From assembly GCF_023078275.1 (NCBI RefSeq), contig NC_062993.1:11531252-11595251 (forward strand): a DNA stretch of 64,000 nucleotides. Direction: 5' to 3'. The DNA is from Leguminivora glycinivorella. Lineage: Eukaryota; Arthropoda; Insecta; Lepidoptera; Tortricidae. A model generated the notes under the pieces. That model did not search any database, was not told where the DNA came from, and worked only from the letters and a program-made list of their open reading frames with translations. Position numbers and translations under genes: made by a program. Shown here one piece after another: positions 1-11,984 of this stretch. The first letter of the stretch is position 1. Each line of letters starts with the position of its first letter.

Positions 1-156
1 ACATTAAGTATTCCTTTTGGCTAAACATTTTAAATTTTATTGATATGGGTGTACAACTACGTGTTGCCTGAAATAAAACTTTTGTTTTTCTGTAATAAGC
101 AAATGACCTATTATATTAAGAATAAGAGTTTCAAATGATTCACGAGTTAGTTTCAT

Positions 157-488
157 TAGACTTATATTGACCGGGATACCGTGATTACCTTATTGATTTA
201 ATGATCTTGATTGGGAGTCTCGATATTTCAGACACAGTTGCATGCATCATGATCACGGGAAATCAAAAAGGTAATCACGGACTATATCCGAGTCCAATAA
301 GCATGTAGTAAGAAATCTGTAGGTATCGTCTACTAGTTATTATTTCTCCTGGTGCTAGTAGTTATGCGCCGATATTTCGACGCAGTTTTCTGTGATCGTG
401 ATGCATGCAACTGCGTCAAAATATCAGGTGCACGACAAAAATCAAAAGGTAGGTAATCACGGTCCATATGCCCGTCAATATAAGTCTA
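157..488. repeat. fold-back (inverted-repeat) element
   Basis: The left end reads ttagacttatattgac and the right end is its reverse complement; homology continues inward past a shared gtgattacc block. The middle carries a second imperfect inverted pair around cgcagttg/caactgcg. No coding capacity, so this is a MITE-like non-autonomous element. Confidence 0.7.
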
Positions 489-904
489 ATAATTATATAG
501 ACCGTTTTTGTAAGTACAACGAGCTCTAGCGCCTTTAAAAATTTCAAAAAAGCATAACAGTCCGACACAGATATAACATATAAATAATAATAATCTGTGC
601 TGGTTTATCTCTAGTTTTTAAAAACCGAGTAGAAACCAGTCAGAGACCGTTTGTATGGAGAGAATTGTCCCCTATTTTTTCTTAATGTACAAAAGACCAA
701 GTTATTTTGGACGAAAGTGCAGCTTTGGCAGGTTTTGTTGAACAGTTCAGTAACTTAATACGAAGTCTAGAATTGGCCAGACAATGTTAAGGCATTAATC
801 TGATTAAAGCCATATAGGTCAAAGTTTTAGGCAGTGTAGATTCGAATTAAATGCGTGACTATGAGCCTATGAGTGAAAAACGAGGCCACCACACTCCGAA
901 GAAA
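489..904. other. no recognised feature
   Basis: AT-rich sequence without a convincing reading frame, splice-site pair or repeat that I recognise. Confidence 0.5.
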
Positions 905-1046
905 ATTCAAATTTTGAGAGAAAAAAACCCCCGACCGCGACATAGTGGAACGATTTTTATGAAACATGGCTAAGAACACTCCCGACTAATTCAAGCTTTC
1001 AAACCACGAAAAAACTTAAATCGGTTCATCCGTTCGGGAGCTGACA
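905..1046 (-). repeat. dispersed repeat family A, minus copy
   Basis: On the minus strand it carries the family landmarks seen in copies near 7090, 7470, 9640, 17430, 23765 and 49000: gctcccgaacgg, atgaaccgattt, gttagtcgggagtgttctt and catgtttcatgaaaatcg. This copy lacks the (TGTC)n stretch. Non-coding. Confidence 0.75.
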
Positions 1047-1699
1047 GTTGACAGCCCTCTAACCCTGAGTTAAGTAGTTAGTGCAAGTGGTCCTTATAGA
1101 CATTAGCTACCTTTTAAGTTTGGTCTTAGTTTCTTATATAAATATATTCATTTAAATTTAAATTATTTTACGTTAATGGTTAACTCGCGCTGAAAATGTT
1201 ACAAAATATCACTAAACTCTTAAAAAGAGGGGAAAGTGTTAAGACACTTAAATAGAGCCCCCTAAATGCTCTACATTAGAGCCGAGCGCTGATAGAACGC
1301 TACATTGATTCAGGAGATTCTCTACGCGCGCACATTTGCTTGAGCCGCCGAGATTTTATTGGAATCTTAGAGGGCTTAAGTTATAACTTGATAGCGGATA
1401 TTCACAACAAAGATTCTGCGGGCCTAAATGAAGTGACTATGCAAAACGTAATTGGCTTTGTCGCGTCAACAATACGAAAGAGTGATAGGAAGAGCTACGA
1501 TAATAATATAAGCGTAAGCCAGTGTGACCTTATTTATTTATTGGGGGGTATTGTGGACCTTTCTGCGATGACGGCCCGTTGTGGTCAAATATCCTTACTT
1601 ATTTATTTAATATCTGGGCGACCGGGCGGTTCTATTTTAATATATCCGTCATAGATAAAAAAACGCATAAATGCAAAAAAAAAAAAAACTTAATAATTT
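1047..1699. other. no recognised gene
   Basis: Contains an open frame at 1340-1654 (+, 104 codons) with no domain, membrane segment or splice context that I recognise. It is probably chance or transposon debris. Confidence 0.4.
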
Positions 1700-1775
1700 C
1701 TGGCCGGATTCGAAACCCTGACACCTACGATCTATCTGCGTACATTAGACCGACCTCGTACGACTGAGCCTAAGC
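1700..1775 (-). repeat. tRNA-like SINE head, degraded
   Basis: Read on the minus strand it has an A-box-like ggctcagtcgtacgaggtc and a B-box-like ggtttcgaatcc at tRNA-like spacing. No closed acceptor stem can be formed, so this is a SINE head or tRNA relic and not a working tRNA. Confidence 0.45.
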
Positions 1776-2439
1776 GGAATCGATGCGCGCAGCGAAATTA
1801 CAGACCATATTTTAAGACGGCGTTTTAGCAAACGCAGAAATAAAAACTCATGAAAAACTCGAAAAAATTCGCGTTTTTCCGGGATCTAATGGCTACGCTA
1901 GATCGACTTTTTCACTCTCGAAAACCCCAGCATAACGCAATTTCAGCTTAAATCTGTTAAGAGCGGTTTACGACAGATCACGTCAGTATATATACAATAA
2001 ATAAATAAATAAATATATGAAAAATTTATCGTTTAATAGTATAAGATTTATTTATTTAAACTTATTGCACAAATTATCAATAAAAAGTACAAATGGCGGA
2101 CTAACGCCTTAAGGCATTCTTTACCAGTCAACCATTGGGTAAAACAGAAATAGTTTGGTGCAGCAAGATTATAAAGCCAGTATGAGATTTTAACGATTGT
2201 TACAATACATAGTCGATACCTGATACTTATGCCCGTTGAATCCAGGATGAAGTTCTGGTTCATTGATGTACGGAACAAGCAATGACGAAGACTGTGAGGC
2301 ATTTAGTGTTGTATGGTGAATCGACTTTTGCTAAATTGTCAGGAGGTTAAGAATTTTCTCCCACCATCCCTCGGTGTAGTAGGTAAGTTCAATGCGTGTT
2401 CTGTCAGCGTTTGTACATTCTGGCTACTGCACGCTGGTA
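1776..2439. other. no recognised feature
   Basis: AT-rich with a short (aaat)n run near 2000. The open frame on the minus strand at 2048-2302 has no recognisable similarity. Confidence 0.45.
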
Positions 2440-2730
2440 ACTTACAACATACATACATACATACATGGCAATCACGCCTGTATCCCATAAAGGGTGGTAG
2501 GCAGAGCACATGAAACTACACACGTTTCAGCGCTGCTTCACTAGCAAATAAGGGGTTGAAAGAAAACTGCAAACTGTGACAATGTGCAGTGACAGGTTGC
2601 CAGCCTCTCGCCTACCGCCTACAAATTTGAACCCACATCCCACAGTCACTTGTCTACGACACCCATCAGTCAAAGAAAAGGCGTGGTGAGGAAATTCTTT
2701 AACCCGTCACCACACGGGCAATTTTCCTTA
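2440..2730 (-). repeat. dispersed repeat family C with ATGT tail, minus copy
   Basis: On the minus strand it starts gtgtggtgacgggttaa, runs through gtcgtagacaagtgactgtg, gcgagaggctggcaacctg and gtcacagtttg, and ends at an (ATGT)n run (catacatacat on +, 2451-2466). Same order as the copies at 11155, 14706 and 22337. The tetranucleotide tail and lack of a frame suggest a non-autonomous retroelement or a LINE 3' end. Confidence 0.8.
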
Positions 2731-3160
2731 GATTCGCTTAAATGTTGTAACTTGCACTACACACCCTGTATATCCTGTAAAGAACCGTGTAGCGGGCCTG
2801 ACACAACAGAATACGGGTCCTAAATTGATACGGGGACTTTATCTCCTTGTTATGCCTTTTACGCTTTTCGCTTAGGGTCGGGTAATGTCTATGATTTTAT
2901 GGGAATTACGGGAAAAAAAAGTGGGAAATAGTACATTACCGTGATACAAGTGCGAAAAGTTATTTTTATTTATTTTAAAGTTTTTTTAGTTATCTTTTAT
3001 TTGTATCAGTTCGTTTTTTTTTCGAGTAGCTTTTGTACTTTATATAATTTCTTGAAATTAATTTCCATAGTGTTATTTTTTTTTATGAATTAATTTTGCT
3101 TTAGTTAAATTGTATCTTGTCTTTTAATGCATGTTAATTATAAGATGTAATGTTTTGAAA
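2731..3160. other. no recognised feature
   Basis: AT-rich with T-homopolymer runs; no frame, no recognised repeat. Confidence 0.45.
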
Positions 3161-3164
3161 AGAA

Positions 3165-3340
3165 GTGGCCCGCCGAGTTTCTTGCCGGTCCCATAGTGGA
3201 TACCCCCTCCAACTGAGGGGGGACTGAAATCTTCTCGAGGCTGAGAGCGTAGGGTTAGAGCCGGCGTAGATTTTATTTTGACGTTCATAAGCGCATTGTA
3301 ATATGCCTACTTGGAAAATAAATAATTCATTAAAAAAAAA
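3165..3340 (+). repeat. LINE/SINE 3'-end remnant
   Basis: Contains gccgagtttcttgccggt and, near the end, gacgttcataagcgcattgt followed by cctacttggaaaataaataa. This arrangement is familiar from 3' ends of lepidopteran non-LTR elements. A poly-A run follows at 3331-3340, consistent with the retroposon tail. Confidence 0.65.
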
Positions 3341-4674
3341 GAAAGTTCGACACTAAGTAGTGGCGATACATTAAAACACGACCGAAGCGGAGTGTTTTAA
3401 ATCGACACGAGTTACAGAACTTCCTTTTCGAACGTGTATCACTACGGTTTTCAGTACAGATGGCCCTCCGAAGTTTCCCGAAAAACCTTCCTCTTTCCTT
3501 ATGTGAAAAATAGTGAAATCGCAACCGAGCGCTTAATCATACCGTGTGGGATATCAAACGAAAAGAGCCTTGCGAGGTAGTTTACAAAGACATAATATAT
3601 TGTTAGGGACTTTTTCTACTTGGTCTAACAAGATATGAGAAAATGTCTAGAAGTGGTAAATAATTGTGACGGTGAAGGACGTTTTCAAAAAATTGTCAAA
3701 AATATATAATAGAAATTTATAATCACTAAGGTATAAAGGCGATTTTAGTAAACGTTGCAAATAAATTTTGAATGAAAATTACTCCGATGTGATGTAGATT
3801 TTCAAAGAAATTGTCACTTAATTTTAGGTCATTTCTGAAAAAATTGAATTCGTCTTAGCCTCGTTTACTCTTTTTCAAAACCTTATAATAAAAATATAGT
3901 CTGAGAAGATTGTGAGTACAGGATATACGTATTATAAATTTACCAGTTTCAGTATTCCAAATTGTCAAATTTTACAAATAAGATCGACTAATCCAGCGCT
4001 CTACATGGCGTTTTCCTAAATGTGCATCAGAGAATAATTCATAATTAATTTAGTGAATTAGTTTTCAAAAAAATCCAGTCTGATAAGAATCAAGATAATA
4101 AGATACTCTAAATTAGAAACTTGACTTAAATATATCTATTAGATAACGGAAAGTGTAGTATTTCACCAAACTAAAACTATCAATTTTAGCATTATTTTGA
4201 CGTTTTCTTGAAAACACCCTTAACTTTTCTACTATTGGTGCAATTTCCAGGCTTCATCTAATATACTGATCTTTTATCTTATCCATTAGTTTGTTACTCA
4301 TAATTCAATTTTTTTATTTATTCAAATGAATTCTAATAACTTACACCATAATTTGTATAAGAATCATATTTAAGCATGTGTAGCACTAGCTTGAACAAGC
4401 TTTATGGTGTCATAAAGATTTGAGACCCAACGACCTATTCATGTCCCCATTTTTCGCGACTCAATGCCTACTCAGCTTAGGCACTAACAAAAGCCTCATA
4501 AATAATATATCATCTTATGACTAGATTATAGATTTTCATGCGCTTAGGGTTTATAAACCCTAATCGCCAACCCCTAACCCTAAGCCATATATGGCTTTTG
4601 TGTGATATTTTACTTTTATGAACATTCTGCAAGATTTTCATTGAGCTTTTAATATTATAAGCAGCTTTTTGCTA
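3341..4674. other. no recognised feature
   Basis: AT-rich unique-looking sequence. The only reading frames are short (for example minus 3330-3524) and have no recognisable domain. Confidence 0.45.
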
Positions 4675-5137
4675 TTCTAAAATTGAGGAATACTCCATAC
4701 AAACTTCCACCAAACATTTTTGTAAAGTGGGAGGTTAGAAAGAGACAAAAAATAGTCTATCTTAGTCACTCTCCATCCCTTCAACTATCTCCACTTAAAA
4801 ACGGTCAATTTGTCGCTCCGTTTTGCCGTGCAGCCTATGTCAGGCCGACCTTTTCGCACTATTTGTGAGTGGGATAGGGACGCACGGACGCGACAAGGTT
4901 TATCACACTATAGTGTGCTACGCCCGCTGGTCTTCTATAGTAGGGCTATCCGATGCCACGGCACATACAAAAACATTCCTATTCAGGAATTTCCCATTCA
5001 ATTCCTATTCGTACATGTTCGTACAAACATTCACGTTTGGATACCTAAAAATAGACTCCAATAGTTTGCTAAATGCACTCGGCGAGGTTGCGAGTGGATG
5101 GTGACCAACGGAGTCTATCACAGAATTACATTTGGTA

Positions 5138-5398
5138 TACACCCTGTTTTTATCGAATTCCGTTAACTTTAAGGGAAGGTTCTTTAGATCAAATACAATT
5201 AATTTATCTAAGAAACTAACATCTTAACTCTTACGGTTATCGTGTTATTAAAAAATAATGATAATTACTGAACATGTGTGTGACAGCCTTTACCAATTCC
5301 TAATGTTATTTATTTTGACATGTGCCGTCAATCAACTTGACACTAACTTGAATATTATTCTTATGGGCCTCTCACACTAATAAATTCATTTATTATGT
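5138..5398. repeat. repeat shared with 13297-13554
   Basis: Both copies share acaccctgttttta, gttaactttaagggaaggt, tctttagatcaaatacaat, gtgtgtgacagcctttacca and a tail ending ctcacactaa. The copies run in the same orientation. Non-coding, probably a DNA-transposon derivative. Confidence 0.8.
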
Positions 5399-5556
5399 AT
5401 GAAAATGATGAAAATGTTTTTTGAGAATTTAACTAAAAGTGATATACAGGGTGGTTCCTGGTAATGGACCTAGCTACATGTTTTAAGGTACAAAGGAACT
5501 TTTAAAACTTAAATGATATTTTAGGTAAATTCTATCATTTAAGTTTTAAAGTTCCT

Positions 5557-6014
5557 TTGAGTACCTTAAAATGTCTTTATATGTGTTTAGTAGACTCCAT
5601 ACTCAACTACGCTCTTGATTGCTATGGTCTAACCTTTAAAAGTAATATTGATAAATTAGAGTTGCTTCAAATTAGATTCCTGAAACTATTAGTTAGTAAA
5701 AAGACAAGACACAAGCATAAAAATGACTATAGACAGCTATTTAAAATATGTAAAGTATTACCTTTGGGATACAAAATTAAATACACAATAGCAGTAAACA
5801 ACCATAGCAATCTAGATTAACATTAGTAAATAATAGGTTCAGTACAAGAGCGATGTCCATTACAAGTACCTAGAGTGTCTAACTATTACGGGATAGAACT
5901 CTAAAAAAACGCGTACCCTATCTATTAAATTCCTTACCGGCGAACATTGTTCTTGAACGGAAAAAAACAGTGTTCAAGAATAAACTCAAAAAACATCTCT
6001 TGGATATCCTATAG
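5557..6014 (+). pseudogene. LINE reverse transcriptase C-terminal fragment, frameshifted
   Basis: The first frame (5557-5820) contains LVDSILNYALDCYG, like the thumb region of LINE reverse transcriptases (x-L-x-S-x-L-x-Y-G). A second frame near 5903-6014 reads RVPYLLNSLPANIVLE and then FKNKLKKHLLDIL before a stop, the usual end of such ORF2 proteins. Frameshifts between the two make it dead. An AT-rich 3' untranslated tail follows to about 6215 and ends in (aataaa)-like repeats. No catalytic core or endonuclease remains. Confidence 0.7.
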
Positions 6015-6375
6015 GAATGGCGATGGCCATTACTTCCTACCGGATTGTCCAATAGATAATTTTGATTAATATAGCGATATTTTTGTTTTGTTGTATTAGC
6101 GAGCTCTGACTCCACAGTCAAACTATATAAATAGTTTTGTGGAGCAATATATTTAAAATAATGTTTTTGTATCCACATGTATATTAATTGAATAAATAAA
6201 AATAAATGGCAGCGTTTGTCCGTCTTACACGGCAAGACAAAAGGGTGTTTTTTTGGTTGGAGGTAGTTTAAGGGATGGAGAGTGACACAGGCTACGTTTT
6301 ATCACTTTCCAACCCCCACATACCTAATACTATTAGGGGTGGAAGTTTGTAAGGAACATTCCGCAATTTTCGAAT

Positions 6376-6954
6376 TAGACGCGAGCGAATTCGCGTGCAA
6401 AGGCTATTATTAATATGAATGTATCTAAGTATCTAGTTCTAATACTGATTGTCTATTTGCTCAACCCATTCGTATACCTAGTAACCATGGCTTCAACCTC
6501 GACATTTCAAACTAAATTAAATCTTAGAAACTTCGTCAATTTGTAGCCAAATCCTGTTACAAATATTACAATACTCGCAGTTGCTACAAAGTAAATAACG
6601 TTGGTAAGATAATAAAATCAGTTTCGAGAGTTGAAGCCGGTTCTGAATCGAGATTTGATTAAGTTATTTATAATTTGGATACGACTTTGATTTAGAGTGA
6701 CAATCAGCGTCAAATTTTATTATTTCGTTCTTCTTTAAATTTCTTTATTATTCTCACATAAAAATTGTATTAACATGCTATAAATTATATTAAGTATAAC
6801 TCATAGTCATGTTGTGTACATATAATTTTGGACTGTAATCTAGTTCTTAAGCATTTCTAACCTGTATCTCTTTTGTTATTTCGATTGCTGTCTGTTTTAT
6901 GTACCTTATAAAAAAATAAAAAATAAAAATCCATAGTTGATGTGATGACAATGA
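6376..6954. other. no recognised feature
   Basis: AT-rich; an A-rich tail-like run at 6909-6928 may mark the end of an old retroposon. No reading frame supported. Confidence 0.4.
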
Positions 6955-7720
6955 TGTTTATATTATACATAAGAGTGTGTGTCTGTTTGTTTGTCTGTCT
7001 TTCACGGTAAAACGGAGCGATGAATTGATGTGGTTTTTAAGTGGAGATAGTTGAAGGGCTGGAGAGTGGCGTAGCGTAGGCTACTTTTTTAACCGACGCA
7101 AAAACTACGGGGTGTTATAAGTTTGACGTGTCTGTCTGTCTGTCCGTCTGTCTGTCTGTTTGTCTGTCTGTGTGTGTCTGTCTGTGGCACCGTAGCTCCC
7201 GAACGGGTGAACCGATTTCGATTTAGTTTTTTTTGTTTGAAAGCTGAGTTAGTCGGGAGTGTTCTTAGCCATGTTTCATGAAAATCGGTCCACTATGTCG
7301 CGGTCGGGGGTTTTTTCAAAATTTTAATTTTGTGGTTAGGTTATTAATATTATACAGAGTGTGTGTGTCTCTGTTTGTTTGTCCGTCTTTCACGGTAAAA
7401 CGGAGCGATGTGGTTTTTAAGTGGAGATAGTTGAAGGGTTGGAGAGTGGCGTAGCGTAGGCTACTTTTTTAACCGACGCAAAAACTACGGGGTGTTATAA
7501 GTTTGACGTGTCTGTCTGTCTGTCCGTTTGTCTGTTTGTCTGTCTGTGTGTGTCTGTCTGTGGCATCGTAGCTCCCGAACGGATGAACCGATTTAGATTT
7601 AGGTTTTTTGTCTGCAAGCTGAGTTAGTCGGGAGTGTTCTTGGCCATGTTTCATGAAAATCGGTCTACTATGTCGCAGTCGGGGTTTTTTCAAAATTTAG
7701 TTTTGTGGTTAGGTTATGTC
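6955..7720 (+). repeat. tandem pair of a composite repeat (families B + A), 380-bp offset
   Basis: The block atattatacagagtgtgtg...cacggtaaaacggagcgat...gtggagatagttgaaggg...ggctactttttt followed by family A (aaccgacgcaaaaactacgg, a TGTC-rich run, gctcccgaacgg, catgtttcatgaaaatcgg) occurs twice. Equivalent points ctactttttt sit at 7081 and 7461. The two copies are very similar, so the duplication is young relative to other copies in the window. Confidence 0.8.
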
Positions 7721-8989
7721 TCTTTATAACCCCCCACTTTTCTAAAATGGCCGAGCGTGCATACACCCTACGCAGCGTCGACTCAGGACACTTGTATGAG
7801 CTTCAGTTGTTTGATATGCACGCCGCACGCCCGCCCCGCTGTACGCTCATATACAGCGTGTGTATTCCATACGGGCGAATATTTGAATAACGATTAGTAT
7901 TGGACCTAAGGAGCCTAACTACATGGTTTTTTTATTGAATAGATGAGATATTTTTTCATACATAATAATTCAGCACGCAATGTATTATGTCCACATCAAT
8001 TAGCGTACCTACCTAAACGTCATTACGACATGACGTTTATGTCATGTCAAGGTTATATAGACGGCGTACATTGCTGCTTGGTCAGATTTAAAAAATAATT
8101 ACTCTTAATTAATAACACTTTTTAATAAAATGATTATACTATATGATTTGTATGATTAGATACTATAACTGGATACATTATTCGCCCGTATGGAATCCAC
8201 ACGCTGTATTATGGCGTCCGCTCAGAACTTACACGCTCTATTATTAACAGAGATCGGACGGATTTGCGACATTCTTAGTGCAGGACTTACGTCATTTTAA
8301 TGACTTTTAGTATGAGATGACGAAAAATCCCATCTCTGATTATTAAATAAGGCATTCATAAGGGTATTTACACAATCCATTAATCACGTAAATGACTAGA
8401 CATGCTGACAGATAACTGGTGTTGTGGTGTTATTAGCTAGAACTAGATCATTGACGTCATTACGACGCTTGTAGCGTAGGCTGAGAGCTGACATTTATGT
8501 CATTGACATTTTATGACATTTATTTAGAAAATTAATAGGTCAAGTGGAGTTGCATAGAATATTTTTCACCACACACGCACACTAAATGTGATTTTGCACG
8601 CAAGGAGCGTCAGTTATAGAAAAATCTTTTTCTCAAGGGAGTTATGAAATTTCTAGAACCGTATTTAACTTTATTTATCTTTTTATATATTTTTATATTG
8701 CGCGATGAAAAACATTGTGTGAACTGGGAGTATGAATATTACAAACTCGGGTCTTTAAATCGCTCAGGCAAGCCGTCGCGATTTAACTTACTCTCATTAG
8801 TAATATCCAAGCCTCCCCTTGTTGCACAATGTACTATTATTTATAATTACGATACTCTATACCCGGCACGGGTACAAGATCAAAAAAAACTACATGCAAC
8901 AGGTACGTCAATATGTTATAACTGTCAATGTCAATTATAGGGGCTATTATACCTAATTAGTAACTTTAATTCTGATTTATATTACATTA
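7721..8989. other. no recognised gene; one inverted pair
   Basis: An inverted pair is visible: cagcgtgtgtattccatacg (7853-7872) against cgcccgtatggaatccacac near 8182, so 7840-8215 is probably a degraded fold-back element. An open frame at 8644-8940 (+, 98 codons) begins with a hydrophobic stretch of about 20 residues but has no similarity I recognise. Confidence 0.4.
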
Positions 8990-9385
8990 GTGAATATTTT
9001 AATTATATGATTTGGCTCTTGGAGACCCTATACATCTCTAAGGAGAATTAGATTAAGTATACATTTTAGTTGTGACATTTAGAGTCATTTGCACCTAGAA
9101 AGTAATTTTAGGCTTTTTTTGTATTTGTACTTTTTATATTAAGTGTAGTTATTATTCTTAGTTGTAATTCGACATTTAGAGACCTTATACATCTCTAATT
9201 AATTGTAGTAGAGCTATACTTTAGTTAGAACTTAGAAATAGTACCTTTAGTATCAATTGTAATTTCAATTCAATTTTAAATCTTTTCTAAATATGTACAT
9301 ATACATGTGACGTGTAAAAGTGCCCCTGTGACTATTTGCTGAATAAATTAATTATTTTGGTGTTTGATTTTGATTTTGATGTCAC
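8990..9385 (+). repeat. LINE 3'-UTR remnant with GATTTT tail
   Basis: Contains acgtgtaaaagtgcccctgt, then atttgctgaataaatt, and ends in (tgattt)n at 9361-9380. This is a familiar lepidopteran LINE 3' end. No coding sequence remains. Confidence 0.6.
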
Positions 9386-9631
9386 TGTCAAAGTACTTTT
9401 TTGGGTTTCGCCAACCTTTTACTTAAATAGAGGTAGGCAGGTAAGAAATCCAAAAATACAAAAACATATTTTATGATTCAATTGTAAAAATATGTACACT
9501 ACTGATGCCCTATTAAGTTTTTCTTAAATGTTATTCTGTCAAATTTGTTACGACGTCCGCCATGAATTAAGAATGTTGATAAATTTAAATGAATAATCAA
9601 TATTGACAGACAAATATCTGCAGGCGGTGAC

Positions 9632-9862
9632 TTTTTAACCCCCGACGCAAAAACGAAGGGGTATTATAATTGACGTGTCTGTCTGTGTGTTTGTCTGTCT
9701 GTCTGTTTATTTGTCTGTCTGTCTGTGTGTGTGTCTGACTGTGGCATCGTAGCTCCCGAACGGATGAACCGATTTAGATTTAGTTTTTTTTTATTGAAAG
9801 CTGAGTTAGTCGAGAGTGTTCTTAGCTATGTTTCATATAAATCGGTCTACTAAAATTTTAAT
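9632..9862 (+). repeat. dispersed repeat family A
   Basis: Starts acccccgacgcaaaaacga, contains a TGTC/TGTG-rich run at 9675-9740, then gctcccgaacggatgaaccg and gagttagtcgagagtgttc. Confidence 0.8.
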
Positions 9863-10347
9863 TTTTTATATTATACCAAAATACACATGAAGTCAAGGCG
9901 GCTCTTCTCTGCTAGAGAGTCATATATCGTACTCCAAAGATAGACAACGTAAGTATCTAATCCATCATCGTCTATCGCACTAGAATTTTGTACATTTAAA
10001 CTTTGGCATTCCCTTATGTATCTGATTTTGTTTCCTGTTTAAAGTCACATTCAAATGGGTTAGAGTCGATTTTACAATAACATTAAATGAAGATAATACC
10101 GTTTTATGAATACTCATAACAGAACTAACCTGTATTATTGCCTGTATGCAACTCAAACATGATTTAATATGAGATTCGGTTGTTATTTATTGAGTTTTAA
10201 GTGGAATTATCTGGTTTATTTCATGTAATATTGCAATAAACTATCGTACAATACTATATTTATTGGTACCTACTCAATCTCTCAATCTTTCTGTCTTGTT
10301 GTTATTTTGTGTTCTTTGTCTTGTCTGTGTTCACGAATAAATGTTTT
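9863..10347. other. no recognised feature
   Basis: AT-rich; nothing supported. Confidence 0.45.
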
Positions 10348-10470
10348 CTCTATTCTATTCTATTCTATTCTATTCTATTCTATTCTATTCTATTCTATTC
10401 TATTCTATTCTATTCTATTCTATTCTATTCTATTCTATTCTATTCTATTCTATTCTATTCTATTCTATCT
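10348..10470. repeat. pentanucleotide microsatellite (TATTC)n
   Basis: An uninterrupted run of about 24 units of tattc. Any reading frame here only translates the repeat (SILFY). Confidence 0.97.
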
Positions 10471-11003
10471 AGAATATGTTATCAAAGAAAATCGAGTATG
10501 TAGTTATTATAAAAAAGTGTGGTCAAAGTGTCTGTCATTCTTCGTCTCAATTCCACATTTTTTATTATATGTATGTTTTAAACATCAGTTTTGATAATAT
10601 AATTTATACTCACATCCTTTACTTGATGTGTGTTACAATAATATTACATTACCGAATATTAACCAAACAGTTTTAGAAGCCAACGCCATCTGAACAATAA
10701 ACAATTGATCAGTAGGTATCTAAAACCAACCAAAAACCTTGTTTAATATTTTTAAATGATACTTACCTAAAGTTATTCGCATAAGAATGTAAGCAAGTTT
10801 CCACGTATTTTCTCTCCGTGGTAGCAAGATTAAATAAACTTTGCCCAACAGTTTATCATGAATAACAAACCTTAATTTGAAATTCAGAAACAATATTTAC
10901 CCTATTTTACCCATAAATCCTAATAAACAGCTTCGCAAAATGTAAATCATAGGACAATAGAGTGAGATCTATTCGAAACATAAATACATATAGCTACAGT
11001 AAC
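10471..11003. other. no recognised feature
   Basis: AT-rich; no supported frame or repeat. Confidence 0.45.
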
Positions 11004-11152
11004 GCCGTGGCTTGCGTGGGCGACGGTCGCGCGATGGCCGCGCGACGGCGGTGCGACGCATACGAAATCAAACCTTATCGATATGGAAGTATGAGACGCG
11101 ACGGCGCTGGTCGCGCGACGGTCGCGCGACCGTCGCCCACGCAAGACACGGC
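11004..11152. repeat. GC-rich hairpin element (MITE-like)
   Basis: The left arm gccgtggcttgcgtgggcga is matched by the inverted right arm tcgcccacgcaagacacggc. CG-rich words (gtcgcgcgac) fill the arms, in strong contrast to the AT-rich flanks. Short reading frames on both strands are by-products of the GC-rich palindrome. Confidence 0.8.
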
Positions 11153-11154
11153 TT

Positions 11155-11378
11155 TAAGGTGATATTCCCCCTTTCTTCCCTTGGGTGTTGTAGAAGTTGA
11201 CTGTGGGATATGGGTTAAATTGTGCCGTAGGCGAGAGGCTTGCAACCTGTCACTGCAATGTCACAATTTCGTTTTCTTTCAAACTCATAATTGCCAAGAG
11301 TGGTGCTGATACTTGATAGGTTTCATGTGCTATGCCTACCCTTTTATGGGATGCAGGCGTGATTTTATGTAAGGTGAT
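11155..11378 (+). repeat. dispersed repeat family C, partial
   Basis: Shares ccctttcttcccttgggtgt, gtaggcgagaggcttgcaac, gtcacaatttcgttttcttt and ttttatgggatgcaggcgtg with the copies at 14706 and 22337. The 5' end is missing and the ATGT tail is short. Confidence 0.75.
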
Positions 11379-11559
11379 ATTCGGATGTCAATATGGACGG
11401 ATGGAGTCATAAATAAATATTGTGGGGACTTACTCAGATCAACCTAGCCCAAAATCACAGTACATATAATAAAGAGTACTATCGTATCGTTGAAAACTAA
11501 GCAGAACTTTACTGTACTATTGGTATATTGATTTAAACTAACACGATCTTCACTCATAT

Positions 11560-11790
11560 TATTAAATTAAAACGGGACTTAATGAGTCTGAGTATGTATG
11601 TAGGTAGAGAGTGTTGTATGTAGGCAGAGTGGCAACCCTAGCGTAAAAGTGACTGATGACAATCAAGTACGGGTATTTCGAAAAACTCGTACAGCTAGAA
11701 GATGTTGATACAACTCCCAGCCAGTCTACCCGTGACCACGGACGTAATGTCATGTCCGAAACGTCGGGTTAAATATAAACGTAAGTTGTA
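11560..11790. repeat. inverted-repeat family J, diverged
   Basis: Carries aaaacgggacttaat, tcgaaaaactcgtac, gctagaagatgttgatacaa and cagtctacccgtgaccacgg, all shared with the better preserved copy at 24899-25118. The right arm is degraded. Confidence 0.65.
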
Positions 11791-11819
11791 CCTGTGGTTG
11801 TACTATTGGTGCTGGGCGG

Positions 11820-11955
11820 CGATACATACATAGAAAACATCCCGAAAACATCCATGACTCAGAAGCAAATATCTGTGTGCCGTAACCGAGATTTCAAAAG
11901 ACCGCGGCTTAGGAGGCAGGGTCACAACCGATACGCCAGACCGGTCGTCATATTA
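11820..11955 (-). repeat. tRNA-derived SINE (family D), minus copy
   Basis: The reverse strand gives the tRNA-like head accggtctggcgtatcggtt and a tail with cacagatatttgcttctgag and tcatggatgtttt, as in the + copy at 21035. Confidence 0.7.
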
Positions 11956-11984
11956 CATCTTTTTTACTAATTAAAATAAAATGT

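Larger units (their letters stand above)
4675..6375. mobile_element. composite with inverted arms flanking a LINE fragment
   Basis: The left arm (about 4675-4860) contains caaacttccacc, a diverged gggaggttagaaag and the family B block ctccatcccttcaactatct. The right arm (about 6200-6375) carries the reverse complement in reverse order (gatggagagtg, ggtggaagtttgt, cattccgcaatttt). Between the arms lie a repeat shared with 13297 (5138-5398), a short hairpin (5486-5570) and a degraded LINE reverse transcriptase end. The arms may be one fold-back element or two opposed copies of one repeat. Confidence 0.55.

Noticed and set aside
10307..10594. 95-codon frame with SILFY repeats
   Set aside because: Product of the (TATTC)n microsatellite.
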